Assembly (NCBI GenBank): GCA_030544235.1
Contig: CM060463.1
Coordinates: 12,251,690 to 12,315,689 of the forward strand
Direction: 5' to 3'
Source: Lepturacanthus savala
Taxonomy: Eukaryota > Chordata > Actinopteri > Scombriformes > Trichiuridae
DNA: 64,000 bases
This document shows, one piece after another, positions 1 to 10,970 of this stretch; within the stretch, counting starts at the first letter, position 1; each line of letters begins with the position of its first letter. The position numbers and the translations under genes were made by a program. The notes under the pieces are model-generated. The model worked only from the letters and a program-made list of their open reading frames with translations. It was not told where the DNA came from and ran no database searches.

Positions 1-150
1 TCCATTAAATTTTTTTAGGGAGTTTTTCCTTGTACGATGTGAGGGTCTACGGATAGGAGATGTGTTGTACAAACTGTAAAGCCCATTGGGGCGAATATGT
101 GATTTGTGATTTTGAGCTATACTAATACAAATGACTTGACTTGACCTAAT
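1..150 (+). mobile_element. LINE-type 3' tail repeat (copy 1, cut by window edge)
   Basis: This is the terminal part of a dispersed teleost repeat that ends in a short tandem tail. The block reads GGAGTTTTTCCTTG, GATGTGAGGGTCTA, CTGTAAAGCCC, TGTGATTTGTGATTTTGAGC and then a TTGAC-repeat tail (ACTTGACTTGACC) at about 132-146. The same modules occur in reverse complement at 1536-1830 and 59250-59440, so the three places are copies of one family. The layout, with a 3' UTR-like block followed by a pentanucleotide tail, is what L2-type LINE 3' ends look like in fish. The family assignment is from memory. The 5' side lies outside the window. Confidence 0.68.
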
Positions 151-772
151 TTGTAGGAATAGAAACAGTATCTAAACATGAGAATAGGTACATAGCATGA
201 TATACCTCTTAAAGGTATAGTACATGATTGTGAGCCAGTACAATTTTGGTCAAATTCAGCAAATATCTCCTCAATGGCCGCAAGCTATCTGTTCTGTGTG
301 TGCACTGAAAAGAAGTCTGGTGTTCACAGACCCCCCCTGCTCTGTAAATGGGAAGCAAACAACTTGGCTCGCGCCGAGCCAACAACAACACTCCAGCCAA
401 TCAGCAGCAGGTAGCATTCCCAGCTTGTGCTCAGGCACAGGGAGGGGGAGAGGAGTGGGGTGAAGTCAGGCGTCACTGGCGACCAAAAAAGTGACTATTT
501 CTAGCCAACGTAGCCGTAAACTGAAGACATATCCACAAAGGGCAAATTCAGAAAAAAAATTTCAGTTAAGTATTGAACTGTTCTATCTTAATTAGGCAAA
601 ATATCTGCAAGCAAAAATAGCAGCTGGTCTGTTTTGAAATGTGGTAGCAGAGCCCAACCCAGTGAAAACGTCCAATCAGTTGAGTCCAGACAGTGTTATT
701 ATTGTAGAAATGCACTGCATGCATTGTAAAAAGTGATTCTAGGTTTCTTTATGTTCTAAATAGCAAAGGTCA
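151..772. other. Non-coding stretch with one GC palindrome
   Basis: No exon or known repeat is visible. At 364-382 there is a perfect 8-bp palindrome, TTGGCTCG-CGC-CGAGCCAA. A CCAAT-type motif (GCCAATCAG) follows at about 397-405 and a G-rich run (GGGAGGGGGAGAGG) near 440. These could be protein-binding sites, but nothing else supports a promoter. Confidence 0.4.
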
Positions 773-776
773 GTCA

Positions 777-978
777 GTCAGTCATTTTTTATACCTGCTT
801 ATTCCTCACTAGGGTCACATGCTACTTCCGTTGAAAGGCAGGGATACACGTCAGACAAGGGTGGAAGGAAGCCGGAGAATCCAGAGAGAACTCACACAGA
901 ACATACAAACTCCACACAGAAAGGTTCCAGCTCAAGGACTGCTGTAAGGCAATAGCACTACCCGCTTTTTTGCCGCCC
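777..978 (+). repeat. Dispersed teleost repeat, internally deleted copy
   Basis: The block starts GTCAGTCATTTTTTATACC, continues GCTTATTCCTCACTAGGGTC and ends with GGAAGCCGGAG, AGAGAACTCACACAGAAC, CAAACTCCACACAGAAAGG and a GCCGCCCC end. This is the order of a very common fish repeat. The middle, present in the copy at 10765-10907 (GCTGGAGCCTATCCCAGC), is missing here. Seen: the two copies share their first 45 or so bases almost exactly. The identity as a known family is from memory. Confidence 0.7.
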
Positions 979-1472
979 CAAAATAGCAAAATCTTTCTTC
1001 AAAAGCATGGACTCCACCTCCAAGGAAACGTCTGGGTTTGAGTTCACTGGCAGCGCTAGAAGTCAATATAGTTACATTATACTACCCATTGTCTACTGTT
1101 TCAATAGTCCTGCAAGGAGATACTATTCATAAATTATGAATAAAGTTTGGTCTAGACTATTTTTCTGGAACTAAAGTGCAATCATAGGGAAGCAGCCTAT
1201 TATCACTCAGCAAAATGGCCCTGTTGCCTTATTGGACTCTTAATGCTGATGGTGGTGTGAAAGATGGTGAGTGGATGAGGATGGGGTAAAAAAACACAAT
1301 CAGTGAATCTTCAATTTGAGTAGGAAGACATTGAAGATTCTAAATTAACTTGAATTGAAGATGTGAGCCAAATAATTGATGCTCTTGAATTTAACCCTTG
1401 TTGCAATATACTGTAAGAAAGGAGGGAAAAAAGACAGAGCAGAAGGATTAGAAATCATTTATGAATCCAAAA
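979..1472. other. Non-coding stretch, nothing recognised
   Basis: AT-rich sequence with no open frame of interest, no repeat family recognised and no RNA gene signature. Confidence 0.4.
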
Positions 1473-1520
1473 GTGAGAGAAAGAGAAAGAAGAGAGAGAG
1501 AGAGAGAAGAGAAAGAGCTG
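1473..1520. repeat. GA-rich simple repeat
   Basis: Purine tract of GAGA and AAAG units, including an uninterrupted (GA) run around 1490-1508. Confidence 0.9.
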
Positions 1521-1535
1521 TAGCAGCAAAGTCAA

Positions 1536-1830
1536 TTCATGTCAGTTTTATTTGTATAGACCAAAAATCACAAATCACAGATTCACTTCAGGGGAGTTTA
1601 CAGTTTGAATAGTAGCAATACAATATCCCCTGTCATTAGACTCCCACATCATACAAGGAAAAACTCCCAAGAAAACCCCTGGGAAAAAAAGGAGGAAACA
1701 TTAGGAAGAGTAACAGAGGAGGGATCCCTATTCGAGGATGGACAGGCACCTAAGATAGATGTTTTGTGTACAGGATGGAATGCAATACATATGAACAGTT
1801 GCAGAATACAACACCCAAAGAATAACAGGA
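1536..1830 (-). mobile_element. LINE-type 3' tail repeat (copy 2, reverse orientation)
   Basis: Reverse-oriented copy of the family at 1-150. On the plus strand it runs TTTTATTTGTATAGACC, ATCACAAATCACAGATTC, CAGGGGAGTTTACAG, GTCATTAGACTCCCACATC, AAGGAAAAACTCCC, then GGAGGAAACATTAGGAAGAG and GGAGGGATCCCTATTC. It therefore extends further into the element than copy 1 does. Divergence is clear, but the modules keep their order. No coding part remains. Assignment to an L2-type LINE tail is inference from structure and memory. Confidence 0.7.
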
Positions 1831-4329
1831 AGCTGATGACTTAAATTATATGCGGAGGATGACATGGCAAGGATGCAAGGCAACTTCCAGTTGCAACCAG
1901 GGCAGAGTTATGACATGACTTCCAATGGTGGCTTCTGGAAAAAGTTAGGTTTGAAAAGGAAATCAACAGGACATGAGTGTTTACAGATGCAAGAAAAAAA
2001 AAGAAGTTCAGAGTATCCGTTTTGGTTCCTGGCAGTGTAAACATATAGCAGCACAACTGGGTTCATCCCTAAATGTAAGCTTCAAATTCAAAGCCAATAT
2101 GTTATACATCAATATTATCAACATTAAATTTACTTCAATTAATGTGAGTTGCTTTGCTGATGTTATAGAAAACATTTCTTGGCAAGCCAAGTTAAAAGAG
2201 AAACACATACAAGTTGAGCCAATACTATATTCCCATGAAGAGAATCATGCAACATGTGCTGCTGCGGTGCCAGTGCCATCAGCTGCCTGATGAAGGTAGC
2301 ACGTTGCCAACAGGCTGATGAAATGCCGGTCAAGCCACCACCAGCAATATGCATGATGAGTGAGAGATACCAGTAGCAATTTAAATGATGCAAGACTACT
2401 GACACTCCGTATTGGAGGAACAGTTATAGATGCTTAGTGGATCTGTTTGGGAGCAAAATAAAACTAATTTTCCTGATTCATGAGCTGTTTTTATTCCTGG
2501 GGTAACACACGCTTGTGGATGGTTGGAACCCAATTGAGGAGGCATCCACTTGCAATTAATTATCACCTTGATTGTGTCTAAACACACTGAAACTGAATCT
2601 CAGACGATTTGTCTTTTTTGTAGAAGTATCTATTAACTCTCTAAGGTGTTAATGAGAAAGGTATTGCAGAGTCTGAATCTTCTGGAAGTGAAGACATCAT
2701 ATCAGGTGATGAGACCAAAGAACAATGAAAAAAAAGTAAAAAAAAAAAAAAAGTGAGAAAGCACAATTTATTGTTTCTTTTAGCTTTCCTAAATCTTGGC
2801 AGCAGTTTTTGATAGATGAGAATGCTGTAATTTTTGGGACAGAGAGACAAAGAGGTAGGAGAAGCAACTGAAAGGAGTGTAAAAAAAATGATTAGTGATT
2901 GGCTCCTGTGTTGGAAACATAGAGGCTGAGGCCAGTTTCAACCAAGAGGGAGTTTCCCCTTGTATTTCAAATTGACTGAATTTGTGGGGACAAGCCAACG
3001 AGGTGTAGCTTAAGTGATTAGAGAATGAAAGATTTAAGAATTAGATCCAGATTGAACTTGTGCTAAATTCCTTAAAGTGATGCTATATTTCACTGCAATA
3101 TCCCATGGGCATCGAGTTCATTTGGAATCAATAGAACACGGTTTATACTGACCCCGTACTCCTAACAGATTCATTTATATATTGTTTAATTAAGCTTATT
3201 TCCCGAGTTTGATCAATATGGTTATGTTGATCACTGGTGTTAAATGCTCCAAGAACTGTCCCTGGATCATTTATGGCACACACAAAATCCCAATAATTTG
3301 GAACAAATGGACCATCAGAAACATCTAGAAGAACTTACAAAAAAAAGTAATAATTCCAACCCATCTTGCAGCTATGATGGATATTTAAGTGTGAAGGTTT
3401 CATTATATGCATGGATGATGAAACCTGGGTTGTATGAGAGGTAAAGTTACCAAGAATGCATTGTCGAAAGCCACGCCGCTATGTGCTTGAGTCCAATTCG
3501 GTTCTCAATATGACATCTGTGAAGGGGGAGATTAGAGCATGAATCACAAATACTTCCTGCTGCCGCCTGGGATAGCCCTGAGGAAAATGCGTGTGACCCA
3601 AGCATGAGGAATTCTCAGGAGCTGTCAGCCGAGATCAAACTCATTTGCAGACCACAAGCTTTGGCGTGCAAACACACCGCGTCACGTGGACACCACGTCT
3701 GAGATTGGGTTGTTGCTTCCCCCACCCGTCTCCTGTCCGCTCAGTGTAGAGCTAGAATTCACAAAATTCATTCATGAAAAGGAATTAGGACTTCCTTCCT
3801 ATCCATCCTTTAAATGAACGCAAAATTAAAAACAGCAAAAGTAACAGCAGAATATATGGTTATACAAATACTGTCTATTCCTTTGTGTTTGTAATAAGCT
3901 TATTGGTACTGTGTTACCATGATTCCCTCATTAAAAACATGCATGTACTGTAATGTAATAATAAGAGCGGGTCTCTATTCCCCTTTGTTAGAATGGACTA
4001 CACGTACATTTAACCTTTACCTCTTCTACCCTATTAGCTGCAATCCCAATGACCTATGACCATAGACACATACAAATATGTACATACTCACACCTCTTTT
4101 CTCCTCAAGGACAAACATTGCAATTCAATTGACTGTGAATGAATTTACATAGGCTCCTTTTTGCATTTTTGTGCATCTCTGCTGTAGCCCCACTTGGTCT
4201 CTTCGGGATGTGTTTGCATGGTCCTAGCGTATGCCTTCATGCACCGCAGGGAGGCCATAGCTTCTAACCTCTTTACTTTTTAATATACTCTCATTTCTAC
4301 CGGGCTAAATCATGTCCTCTTCCACCTAT
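1831..4329. other. 2.5 kb non-coding, no feature recognised
   Basis: No convincing exon, repeat family or RNA gene was recognised. There are A-runs near 1995 and 2735-2750. The short open frames here have no recognisable motif. Confidence 0.4.
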
Positions 4330-4765
4330 TCAAGTGCACACAGCAGCAACAAGGCAGACTGCCCGGAGAGGATACGCAGCACACAGCCATGATGGACGGT
4401 GTCATAAAGTTGCGACTGAGGCTGTTCTTTTCTGTAACTAGGCCCGGAGTGGAGGGGTAGCCAGGCAATGCGACTTGTGATACTAAGATGGCCACATGTT
4501 GCGGGAGCGAGGAAGAGAGATAGACGGGGGGGGCGAGTGGAGCCGGCAGAGCCCGCAGGGCTGGTGATAATCTCAACACGCGCCGAGCCCAGAACGCCGA
4601 GCTGGCCGGCCCTCGGTTTGTGCTGTCACGTTTCTGCCACCTCCCAGCAGAAATAACCAACGCTGGCAGAGCTGGTGGCCGGATGCAAGGAGGTGCCAGT
4701 GGCTATAACAGCAGATATATCGCTTATGAGATCAGATGTCTGCAGGGCTAGAGGAGCCATGAGAG
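4330..4765. promoter_or_regulatory. GC-rich, CpG-dense patch (candidate regulatory element)
   Basis: Against an AT-rich background this patch is GC-rich. At roughly 4500-4640 it is dense in CpG (GGGCGAG, GAGCCGGC, ACACGCGCCGAGCCC, AACGCCGAG, GGCCGGCCCTCGG). It also holds GATAATCTC at about 4565 and GCCACCTCCCAGCAG near 4636. A 116-residue frame crosses it on the minus strand, but its composition is that expected from GC-rich DNA and it has no recognisable domain. It could be a CpG island of an unseen promoter, an enhancer core or a GC-rich repeat. No transcription start or exon is supported. Confidence 0.35.
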
Positions 4766-4773
4766 ACTGTGAC

Positions 4774-4813
4774 TGAGAGAGAGAGAGAGGGAGAGAGAGA
4801 GAGAGAGAGAGGG
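4774..4813. repeat. (GA)n microsatellite
   Basis: Nearly pure GA dinucleotide run with one GG interruption, next to the GC-rich patch. A shorter GA stretch follows at 4820-4828. Confidence 0.95.
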
Positions 4814-4829
4814 GATGATAGAGAGAGAT

Positions 4830-7800
4830 ATAGCATTCACATCAGGAGGAAATTGCTTTGCTGTCACCAGCCCTTCGGTGGTAAACACAGCGAGTTAGTG
4901 TGTGTGGTAGAGAGTGGGTATAATTGTCTTGACATGGACATTGTTTCGATGGACAGAGGGAGTGTGGAGTTAGAAAGGAAGAAAGTGGGGAGGGGGAGTA
5001 AAGGGTGGCCGTGAAGTATGGATTCAGGAAATTGGCATGGCGTTCACACAGTGCCTGGGTAAAAGTGGCTCAATGGCAAGGGGAGAAAATTGTTTATGAA
5101 GCTTTCCATCCCCGAATCTAAACTGAACAGCGAGGGGTGTTAGGGGAGGGGAGGAAGGAGCGGATGGGAAAGAAAGAAAGAAAATTGGATGGGGAAGTGT
5201 CTTGGGGAGAAGGAGTTGAAAAAGAAGGCAGCAAGTGAAATATATGGATTAGAAATCAGATATAGCTCGGAATGGACCGTGTATCTACTGCAGCCTATAG
5301 GCTAAAACTATACCCACACAGGACTATTTCCTCTCTTTTCTCACTTCAGAACCTACAGTATGGTTATGCACATAACATTATACACTGTCATAATAATTAC
5401 TACTATAATTCACAAGCTCAACCATTCAGGCAGAATTTATGGCACCATCATTTACGGTTACATAAAATGACATTGTATAAAAATGCAATTGTGCAGTATA
5501 GGGGCCATTTTGCAGCGTGAGAGCCACATTACCTTGGTGACAAACATAATGCTTCTCTGTTGCAATGAGCACGGCTGATAAACTGGAAATAAAGTAGATG
5601 ATATCATATTCAAGCAGTGGGGAAAAAAATCTTGAAATATTCAGTGTTGATGTGCTTATAATATATTGGAATACATTTATATGATAGAATACATACGATA
5701 TATATTACTCACATAACTGCTGGATTCACCAAATCCCAGTGTAATCTACATTTGAATTATAATCACTAAAATTCTATTGTTAGTAGTGGAGACCCCCATT
5801 CCGCACTGGATTTCAGGTCACATGCACAACACAAGGAGGTTTGCATGCAATAATATGATCTAACTGACTCAGCTTCACTGTTTGCTGTTCACTCTTTTTA
5901 CACTGAATTAGAGCCACAAATGCAAAATGTATTTTGTACCATCACTGCTGCTTCACATTAACATTGCACAACTCAACGAAACACCAGGGGTCTTTTACTG
6001 TAAAGAAGCCACAGGAAACAGTGTATTAACCTAGAGCATCAAAAATGGTTTTACACAATAAGATAACAGTATTTTCATTAGCCAGTTTTAAATACTGTAT
6101 GGATTACTGTGGCAGATATAGAAAACCGAGTGTGTCGAGAGGACTTGGCAGCTTGGCATAGGAGGGTGCAGGGCGGGGGTCTACGCATACAGATACGTAC
6201 TAGTAAGTGGGTCTTAATCTTTCCCTCCATCAGCTTCTGTCTCTCTCGCTTTGACTCTGAGGAAGATGATTCTGTCTCATCTTTCTCACTCGTGTCTTCA
6301 TCGCTCACACTCCGCTCTTCTCCATCTCCGCCTTCTCTTGCTCTCATTTTCTGATCTCTGCTCCCTGTAAGTTTGTTGTATCCCCCGCTCATCTGTTCTC
6401 CTTATCATTTTAATCTCTTTCCATCTTTTCCCTCCTGCCCAATCTTCAATATTTTTGGGGGGTAAAGATATCTTCACTTTTGCCCTTCCTCGGGCCAACC
6501 CAGCTACGCTCGCCTGCAAAAGTCAAGATATGAAAGGATCACGCTCAGAACTCTTTTAAATCGCTGGAGCGTGTGGTTGACATAGTGAGCTACAATCAAA
6601 CTAGCGTTACTTAGATAATGACTAAAATATCCCCAGTCTGATGATGGAGCCTGTTTATGTGCAGTCTCATGTGTTCACAGTAACAGATGGATGTCAGAGA
6701 TAGGCCGCTTTTAAACATAGTTATTTCAAACAAAACCAAAAAGATCTTCAGCCACTAATGCTGTTGCTTTGATATCTTCCACCAGAAATCACCAAAACAT
6801 CATTAATAAACTGTTATGCTCAACCAAAGATTGATGATTTGCTGCAAATGTATCTTGACACAGTGGTTTATACTGCAACAGTGCACCTGCAGGTCTTTGA
6901 CAGATTCAGATCCAGACAGAAGAGCTTGTTGCAGATCATGTTATGTGATGAACTCAAAACACTTTAGGCTAATATTATGAGCAGGTAGATGCTCTGGTCC
7001 GATTATTAATTAGATCCATGACAGGGAATCTACTAGAAATTGTCTATCAAAGCTATATAATGAAGTAATTAATGAACACATAGTAAATGGTTAATTTCAT
7101 ATATTTAATATAATCTTAATGATAATGACTTTATATTTTTTGTGTTGATTGTAGGATCCCCATGTGGACAAAACTTTTTTTATACAGCTGTTTGCAGATG
7201 CAAAGCAATGTGGTAATGCATCTATTTGTGGGAAAGTAAGATTAATAATTTAATATAACGCTGGAGAAGCAAAGTAAACTCTGGTTTAGTGCTGTTCATA
7301 CAGCTCAGTTACATATGAGGCAGAATTCACACCAACTCCAGCAATGTGGAAACGAATCTGAAACAAACCCATACCAATGTACTGTATTTATCTGTTTCAC
7401 AACATTGTTGCATTGTTACATCATGAGACTGTTTCATAATCAGTTAAAAATGTTTTGTAGTAGCTTAAAGCTTGTGTTTACATGCAGTTGTTTACCAGGT
7501 TTAATTTCTCGCATGGAACATTTACTGAGCAACACACACGCGCACAAACAAAAGCACCTCACGTTGCATTTTTTTAAGCAAATATTTTAAAGGGCTAAAT
7601 TAAGCTTTCAGTGTTTGACAGATTTTTATACTTCTTAGGTTAAAGACCTTGGCTGGGAAACCACATTAGGCTGATTCGTTAGTCCGCATGTGCTGCCACA
7701 GCAGTGATGGATTTGATCTGAACCAGCTGTGTCAACCCTCATCAATCAAGACCTCATATAGAACATACTCAAGCCACTGCATGTGTACATATGTGCAATC

Positions 7801-7959
7801 ATTCGATTCCTTTCTCCCAATCTCCCTCTCTCCCTCTCTCTCTCTCATACAGTACACACAACATCCGGACAGTAAAGCACAAACAGCCATGGTAACTTCC
7901 TTCTGTCTTGGAGGAATCTGTCGCTAACCAGCCTTAGCAGCAAAATTGTCGGGTTCTCC
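4830..7959. other. 3.1 kb non-coding, no feature recognised
   Basis: There is a C/T-rich stretch at 6220-6340 on the plus strand and a (CT) run at 7826-7847. The frames crossing the C/T-rich stretch are low-complexity and not credible genes. No transposon family was recognised. Confidence 0.4.
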
Positions 7960-8225
7960 TTTTAGCTGTGGCGCTGGGCTGTGGGGGCTGTGGGGAGATA
8001 ATCCTGGGCCCGGCTGAGTGGAGCAGGCATCAGACACATAGGGAGGAGTGGATTACCCCGGCCGGTAGAGATAGCAACAAGCTGGAAGGGGGTGGCGGGG
8101 AGGAGTACTCTGGCCCAGATAAGAGCAGAGGGAAAGGAGCTAGAGGAGGAGATGAGACAAGGGAGGAGGAGTCCAGTATCCAGGTTGTAAGCAGAAGGTG
8201 GGAGATGAGGGTCTGGTGAATAGAC
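7960..8225. promoter_or_regulatory. G-rich patch with clustered GATA and TAATCC-type motifs
   Basis: A purine/G-rich block that contains AGATAATCC (about 7997), GTGGATTACCCC (about 8048), AGATAGC (about 8069) and AGATAAGAG (about 8119). GATA sites and GGATTA/TAATCC (K50 homeodomain, OTX/PITX type) sites are thus clustered within about 130 bp. This is compatible with an enhancer, but motif clustering alone is weak evidence. Two overlapping frames, one on each strand, cross it and neither looks like a protein. Confidence 0.3.
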
Positions 8226-8361
8226 TCTGAGGAGGAAAGATGGATATGGCGAGCGTCTCAATGTACGTAACCAATTTTTGTTTCTAATGTTCAACATGAA
8301 CCAGATGCGAAGCTGCTCGGTACATTTAAAAGGAGCTGAAGCAGTCAGGAGGCCTTTATAG

Positions 8362-8525
8362 GGGCCTATTTAGATGACGCTAAAATATTCGTAGCGCCCA
8401 AATGTAACTCTAAATGTTAGTTCCCATTGGCACAAGTGTCAATTTCACACCCTGCATCCATGTCGTGTAAATAGCAAATTCAGTTATGCTCATTCTTGGG
8501 CCCGTGGGTGTGTTGGAGTTACTGT
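8362..8525 (+). repeat. Dispersed repeat, GGGCC-TATT family (copy 1)
   Basis: This stretch aligns by eye with 58419-58590. Shared blocks in order are GGCCTATT, GATGACGCT(A/G)AAA, GGTTCCCA-like TTCCCATTGG, CAAGTGTCA(A/C)TTTCACA, GTAAATAGCAAAT and CAGTTA. Divergence is high, so this is an old copy. The second copy shows more of the element. The superfamily is not determined. Confidence 0.55.
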
Positions 8526-9503
8526 AATAAAAAAAAAAAAAACACAAATGTAACCACATCTTAAATTCACAGCACCGTAATGACAAAATAATCAGCTGCA
8601 ATATTGATGGTGAGAGATTAGCCTTTATATACGACTTTAAAACTTTGAAAGAAAGTGTAAACTATAGAATGGTGCATATAATAATATAATAGGTGTCCAC
8701 AAGGATTTTTTAGACAAACTTAGTTAGATATGTCTTACATATCTCACACATATTGTTACCTAAAATTATATATAATACACATAACAGCAGAAATGATTTT
8801 ACATGAATAATTGGGGAACCCAAAACAACCGTTTAGCCTACTCTGCCTCTGCCTACACACTATTGTATGCGTGTCCTCTGGTTTAATTAAATTAAATTCA
8901 CATGATCATCATTTAACACTCAAATCTACACACTGAAAACTGTCTGTTTTATGATGGTGAAAAAATTGAAAAGGGTCTGATTTATTAAGAAAATTTGTAA
9001 ATGAACAACCACCGATGATTCCGATCTATAATGAAGTGGCACTTCAATTCACTTTTCTTTAGAGTTAGTCAATATTCTTTTTTATTATTCACAGTAATCC
9101 AAATATTGATCATCTCAGTTCTGTGGAAATTGCTACAATGTGACTCATTGATTCAGTTTACATTACTGATGCAAAAACTGACCTTTAAATGGCATTTCAG
9201 ATATTACACCAATATTACTTTTACCAGTTTTATATTTTCACTGTATGCCATTATTTCGCCCACTTGGGGCCATTTGGTTATAATTAGTGAATCCCATATA
9301 ACAAGGTCTTGGGAACTCAACTGATTCCAGAAGAAGCATTCAGAGTCAATTCATAAAACTGATTCACTCTCTAGTTATCGTTATGCTACCTTCAGGCATG
9401 CAAAAGACTGAGCCATGAATTTAATTCCAATAACATGGATCGTAACTGTACTTCAGTTGAAATTAGAGATCGTGGTTGATGTAGTTTTATATCCGTTTTT
9501 CGA
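8526..9503. other. Non-coding stretch, nothing recognised
   Basis: AT-rich DNA with an A-run at 8528-8541. A 97-residue frame at 9031-9324 is hydrophobic because of T-rich DNA and has no recognisable motif. Confidence 0.4.
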
Positions 9504-9984
9504 AGGGCTGTCAATCAAATAAAAATTTGATTTGATTGCGATTAATCGCATGACTGCCCATTATGAATCACAAATGAATCAAAAATTCACCGTAAAGGGA
9601 AATTGTTAGAGTGTTAATACTCTTATCAATATGGGAAGGAGAAGAGATTCTCCCGAATGTATCATATATTGTTGTAAATCAATTAACAACACAAAGACAA
9701 CGATTGCCAGAAACCCTCACAGGTGCAGCATTCATCTTTGTTAAACTTCCTATTACTTGACTATAACTGCCTGGATCCCTCGATCAAAAGCAAAACATAC
9801 AACGTAATTGTGTCTAAACTCATTTGGAGGAAAACATAATACTCACACAAAACACCTCTGTGTTCTCTAGGATAAAAAAAAAAAAACTATATACAAACAA
9901 AAGATGAAGTGAGCAGGAGGGATGGGAATATAAAAGAGAAAATGACTTTAGCTCGTAAATTATTGCGTTAACTTTGACAGCCCT
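9504..9984. mobile_element. Non-autonomous hAT-type TIR element
   Basis: The ends are inverted: the left begins AGGGCTGTCAATCAAA and the right ends GTTAACTTTGACAGCCCT. Next to the left end is GCGATTAATCGCATGA. Internal blocks such as TAATACTCTTATCAATATGG and AGAAACCCTCACAGG, in this order, are those of a very common fish hAT MITE (from memory). No transposase sequence remains. I could not define a clean 8-bp target duplication (TTTTTCGA on the left, AATTTTCC on the right), as expected for an old copy. Compared with the family as I know it, the middle is shortened. Confidence 0.75.
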
Positions 9985-10289
9985 AATTTTCCAACATCCT
10001 GACGGTAATTTAACAAGGTTGTTGACAAAAAAGCACAAGGCAAGTCCAGTCTGATTTAATTTAAAACACAGCCAGCGACGATGGAGAGTAAAGAGTTAAC
10101 CTAAAACCTTCTCCCTGCTTCATACCTCATTGATCTTTTCACACTAATTAAAGCATAGCCTGGACTATTTAACCAAGCTAACGAGAACAGGCAAATTCAG
10201 CCTGGGAGACCATGAAGTACTCTCAACCTGCAAACTGAGACCGAGAGAGCAAGAGCTAGAATGTCTGTGTGTGGATGTGTTGTATGAGA
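9985..10289. other. Non-coding stretch, nothing recognised
   Basis: Short unassigned sequence between a TIR element and a poly(G) tract. Confidence 0.4.
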
Positions 10290-10315
10290 GGGGGGGGGGG
10301 GGGGGGGGGGGGGGG
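10290..10315. repeat. 26-base poly(G) tract
   Basis: An uninterrupted run of 26 guanines on the plus strand, preceded by TGTATGAGA. Homopolymer G runs of this length are rare and can form quadruplexes. The exact length may be affected by sequencing. Confidence 0.95.
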
Positions 10316-10764
10316 CGAGAAGTGAAGATAATTAACTACAATTCAAACCCAGCAATTAAAAGGCAAGAGGACAAGCCAGTTAACAAAAAACAGTAATGAG
10401 GAGCACCAGATTTATATATTTATTTATTAGTTTTAAGCATTAATTACAAAATTAAAGGAATGTTTTAGGAAATACTAAATGCTTAGCCATTCTTTTCCCC
10501 AAGAATTATATGAGAAGGCCTATACCGCTCTCACATCTCTATGCTATGAAATAAGAGATGGTTAAAGCACAAAGTCTGGTTCTTCCCCTTAAAAGTGTGA
10601 TGGGTCATCTGGTCGGCAGCCTTTTCTTTGTTTTTCTTTACCCCCATGGCTGGATTAATCTCCTAAGAGGCTCTGAAGCAAAGCAGAATATTAATATTAT
10701 GAAATGATAATATTCTGTGTACAAGAGAGACCCTCTTCAGTGCTGGAAACATTATATATGAGAT
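10316..10764. other. Non-coding stretch, nothing recognised
   Basis: AT-rich sequence with no repeat or exon signature recognised. Confidence 0.4.
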
Positions 10765-10907
10765 AGTCAGTCATTTTCTGTACCTGCTTATTCCTCACTA
10801 GGGTCAAGGGGGTCTGCTGGAGCCTATCCCAGCACAGTAGAGGCGAGAGGCAGGAATACACTCCAAACAAACAGGTCACCAGCGTGTGTATCATGGGACA
10901 CACACAT
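10765..10907 (+). repeat. Dispersed teleost repeat (second copy of the 777-978 family)
   Basis: It starts TAGTCAGTCATTTTCTGTACC and continues GCTTATTCCTCACTAGGGTC, GCTGGAGCCTATCCCAGC, GGCGAGAGGCAGGAATACAC and GGTCACCAGCGTGTGTATC. This copy keeps the middle that the copy at 777-978 lost, but it stops at the (TA) microsatellite instead of running to the GCCGCCCC end. Confidence 0.75.
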
Positions 10908-10911
10908 CATT

Positions 10912-10913
<2 letters not shown>

Positions 10914-10969
<56 letters not shown>
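10914..10969. repeat. (TA)28 microsatellite
   Basis: Uninterrupted TA dinucleotide array that abuts the terminal sequence of the MITE at 10968. Confidence 0.98.

Positions 10970-10970
<1 letters not shown>

Noticed and set aside
2286..2332. Two CTGATGA words that suggested a hammerhead core
   Set aside because: No GAAA-like segment follows at a workable distance, and no pairing stem II is seen.
4310..4660. 116-residue minus-strand frame over the CpG-dense patch
   Set aside because: High GC suppresses stops. The product has no recognisable motif. The GC patch itself is reported instead.
9496..9992. 8-bp target duplication for the hAT element at 9504-9984
   Set aside because: Flanking 8-mers TTTTTCGA and AATTTTCC do not match, so no duplication is claimed.
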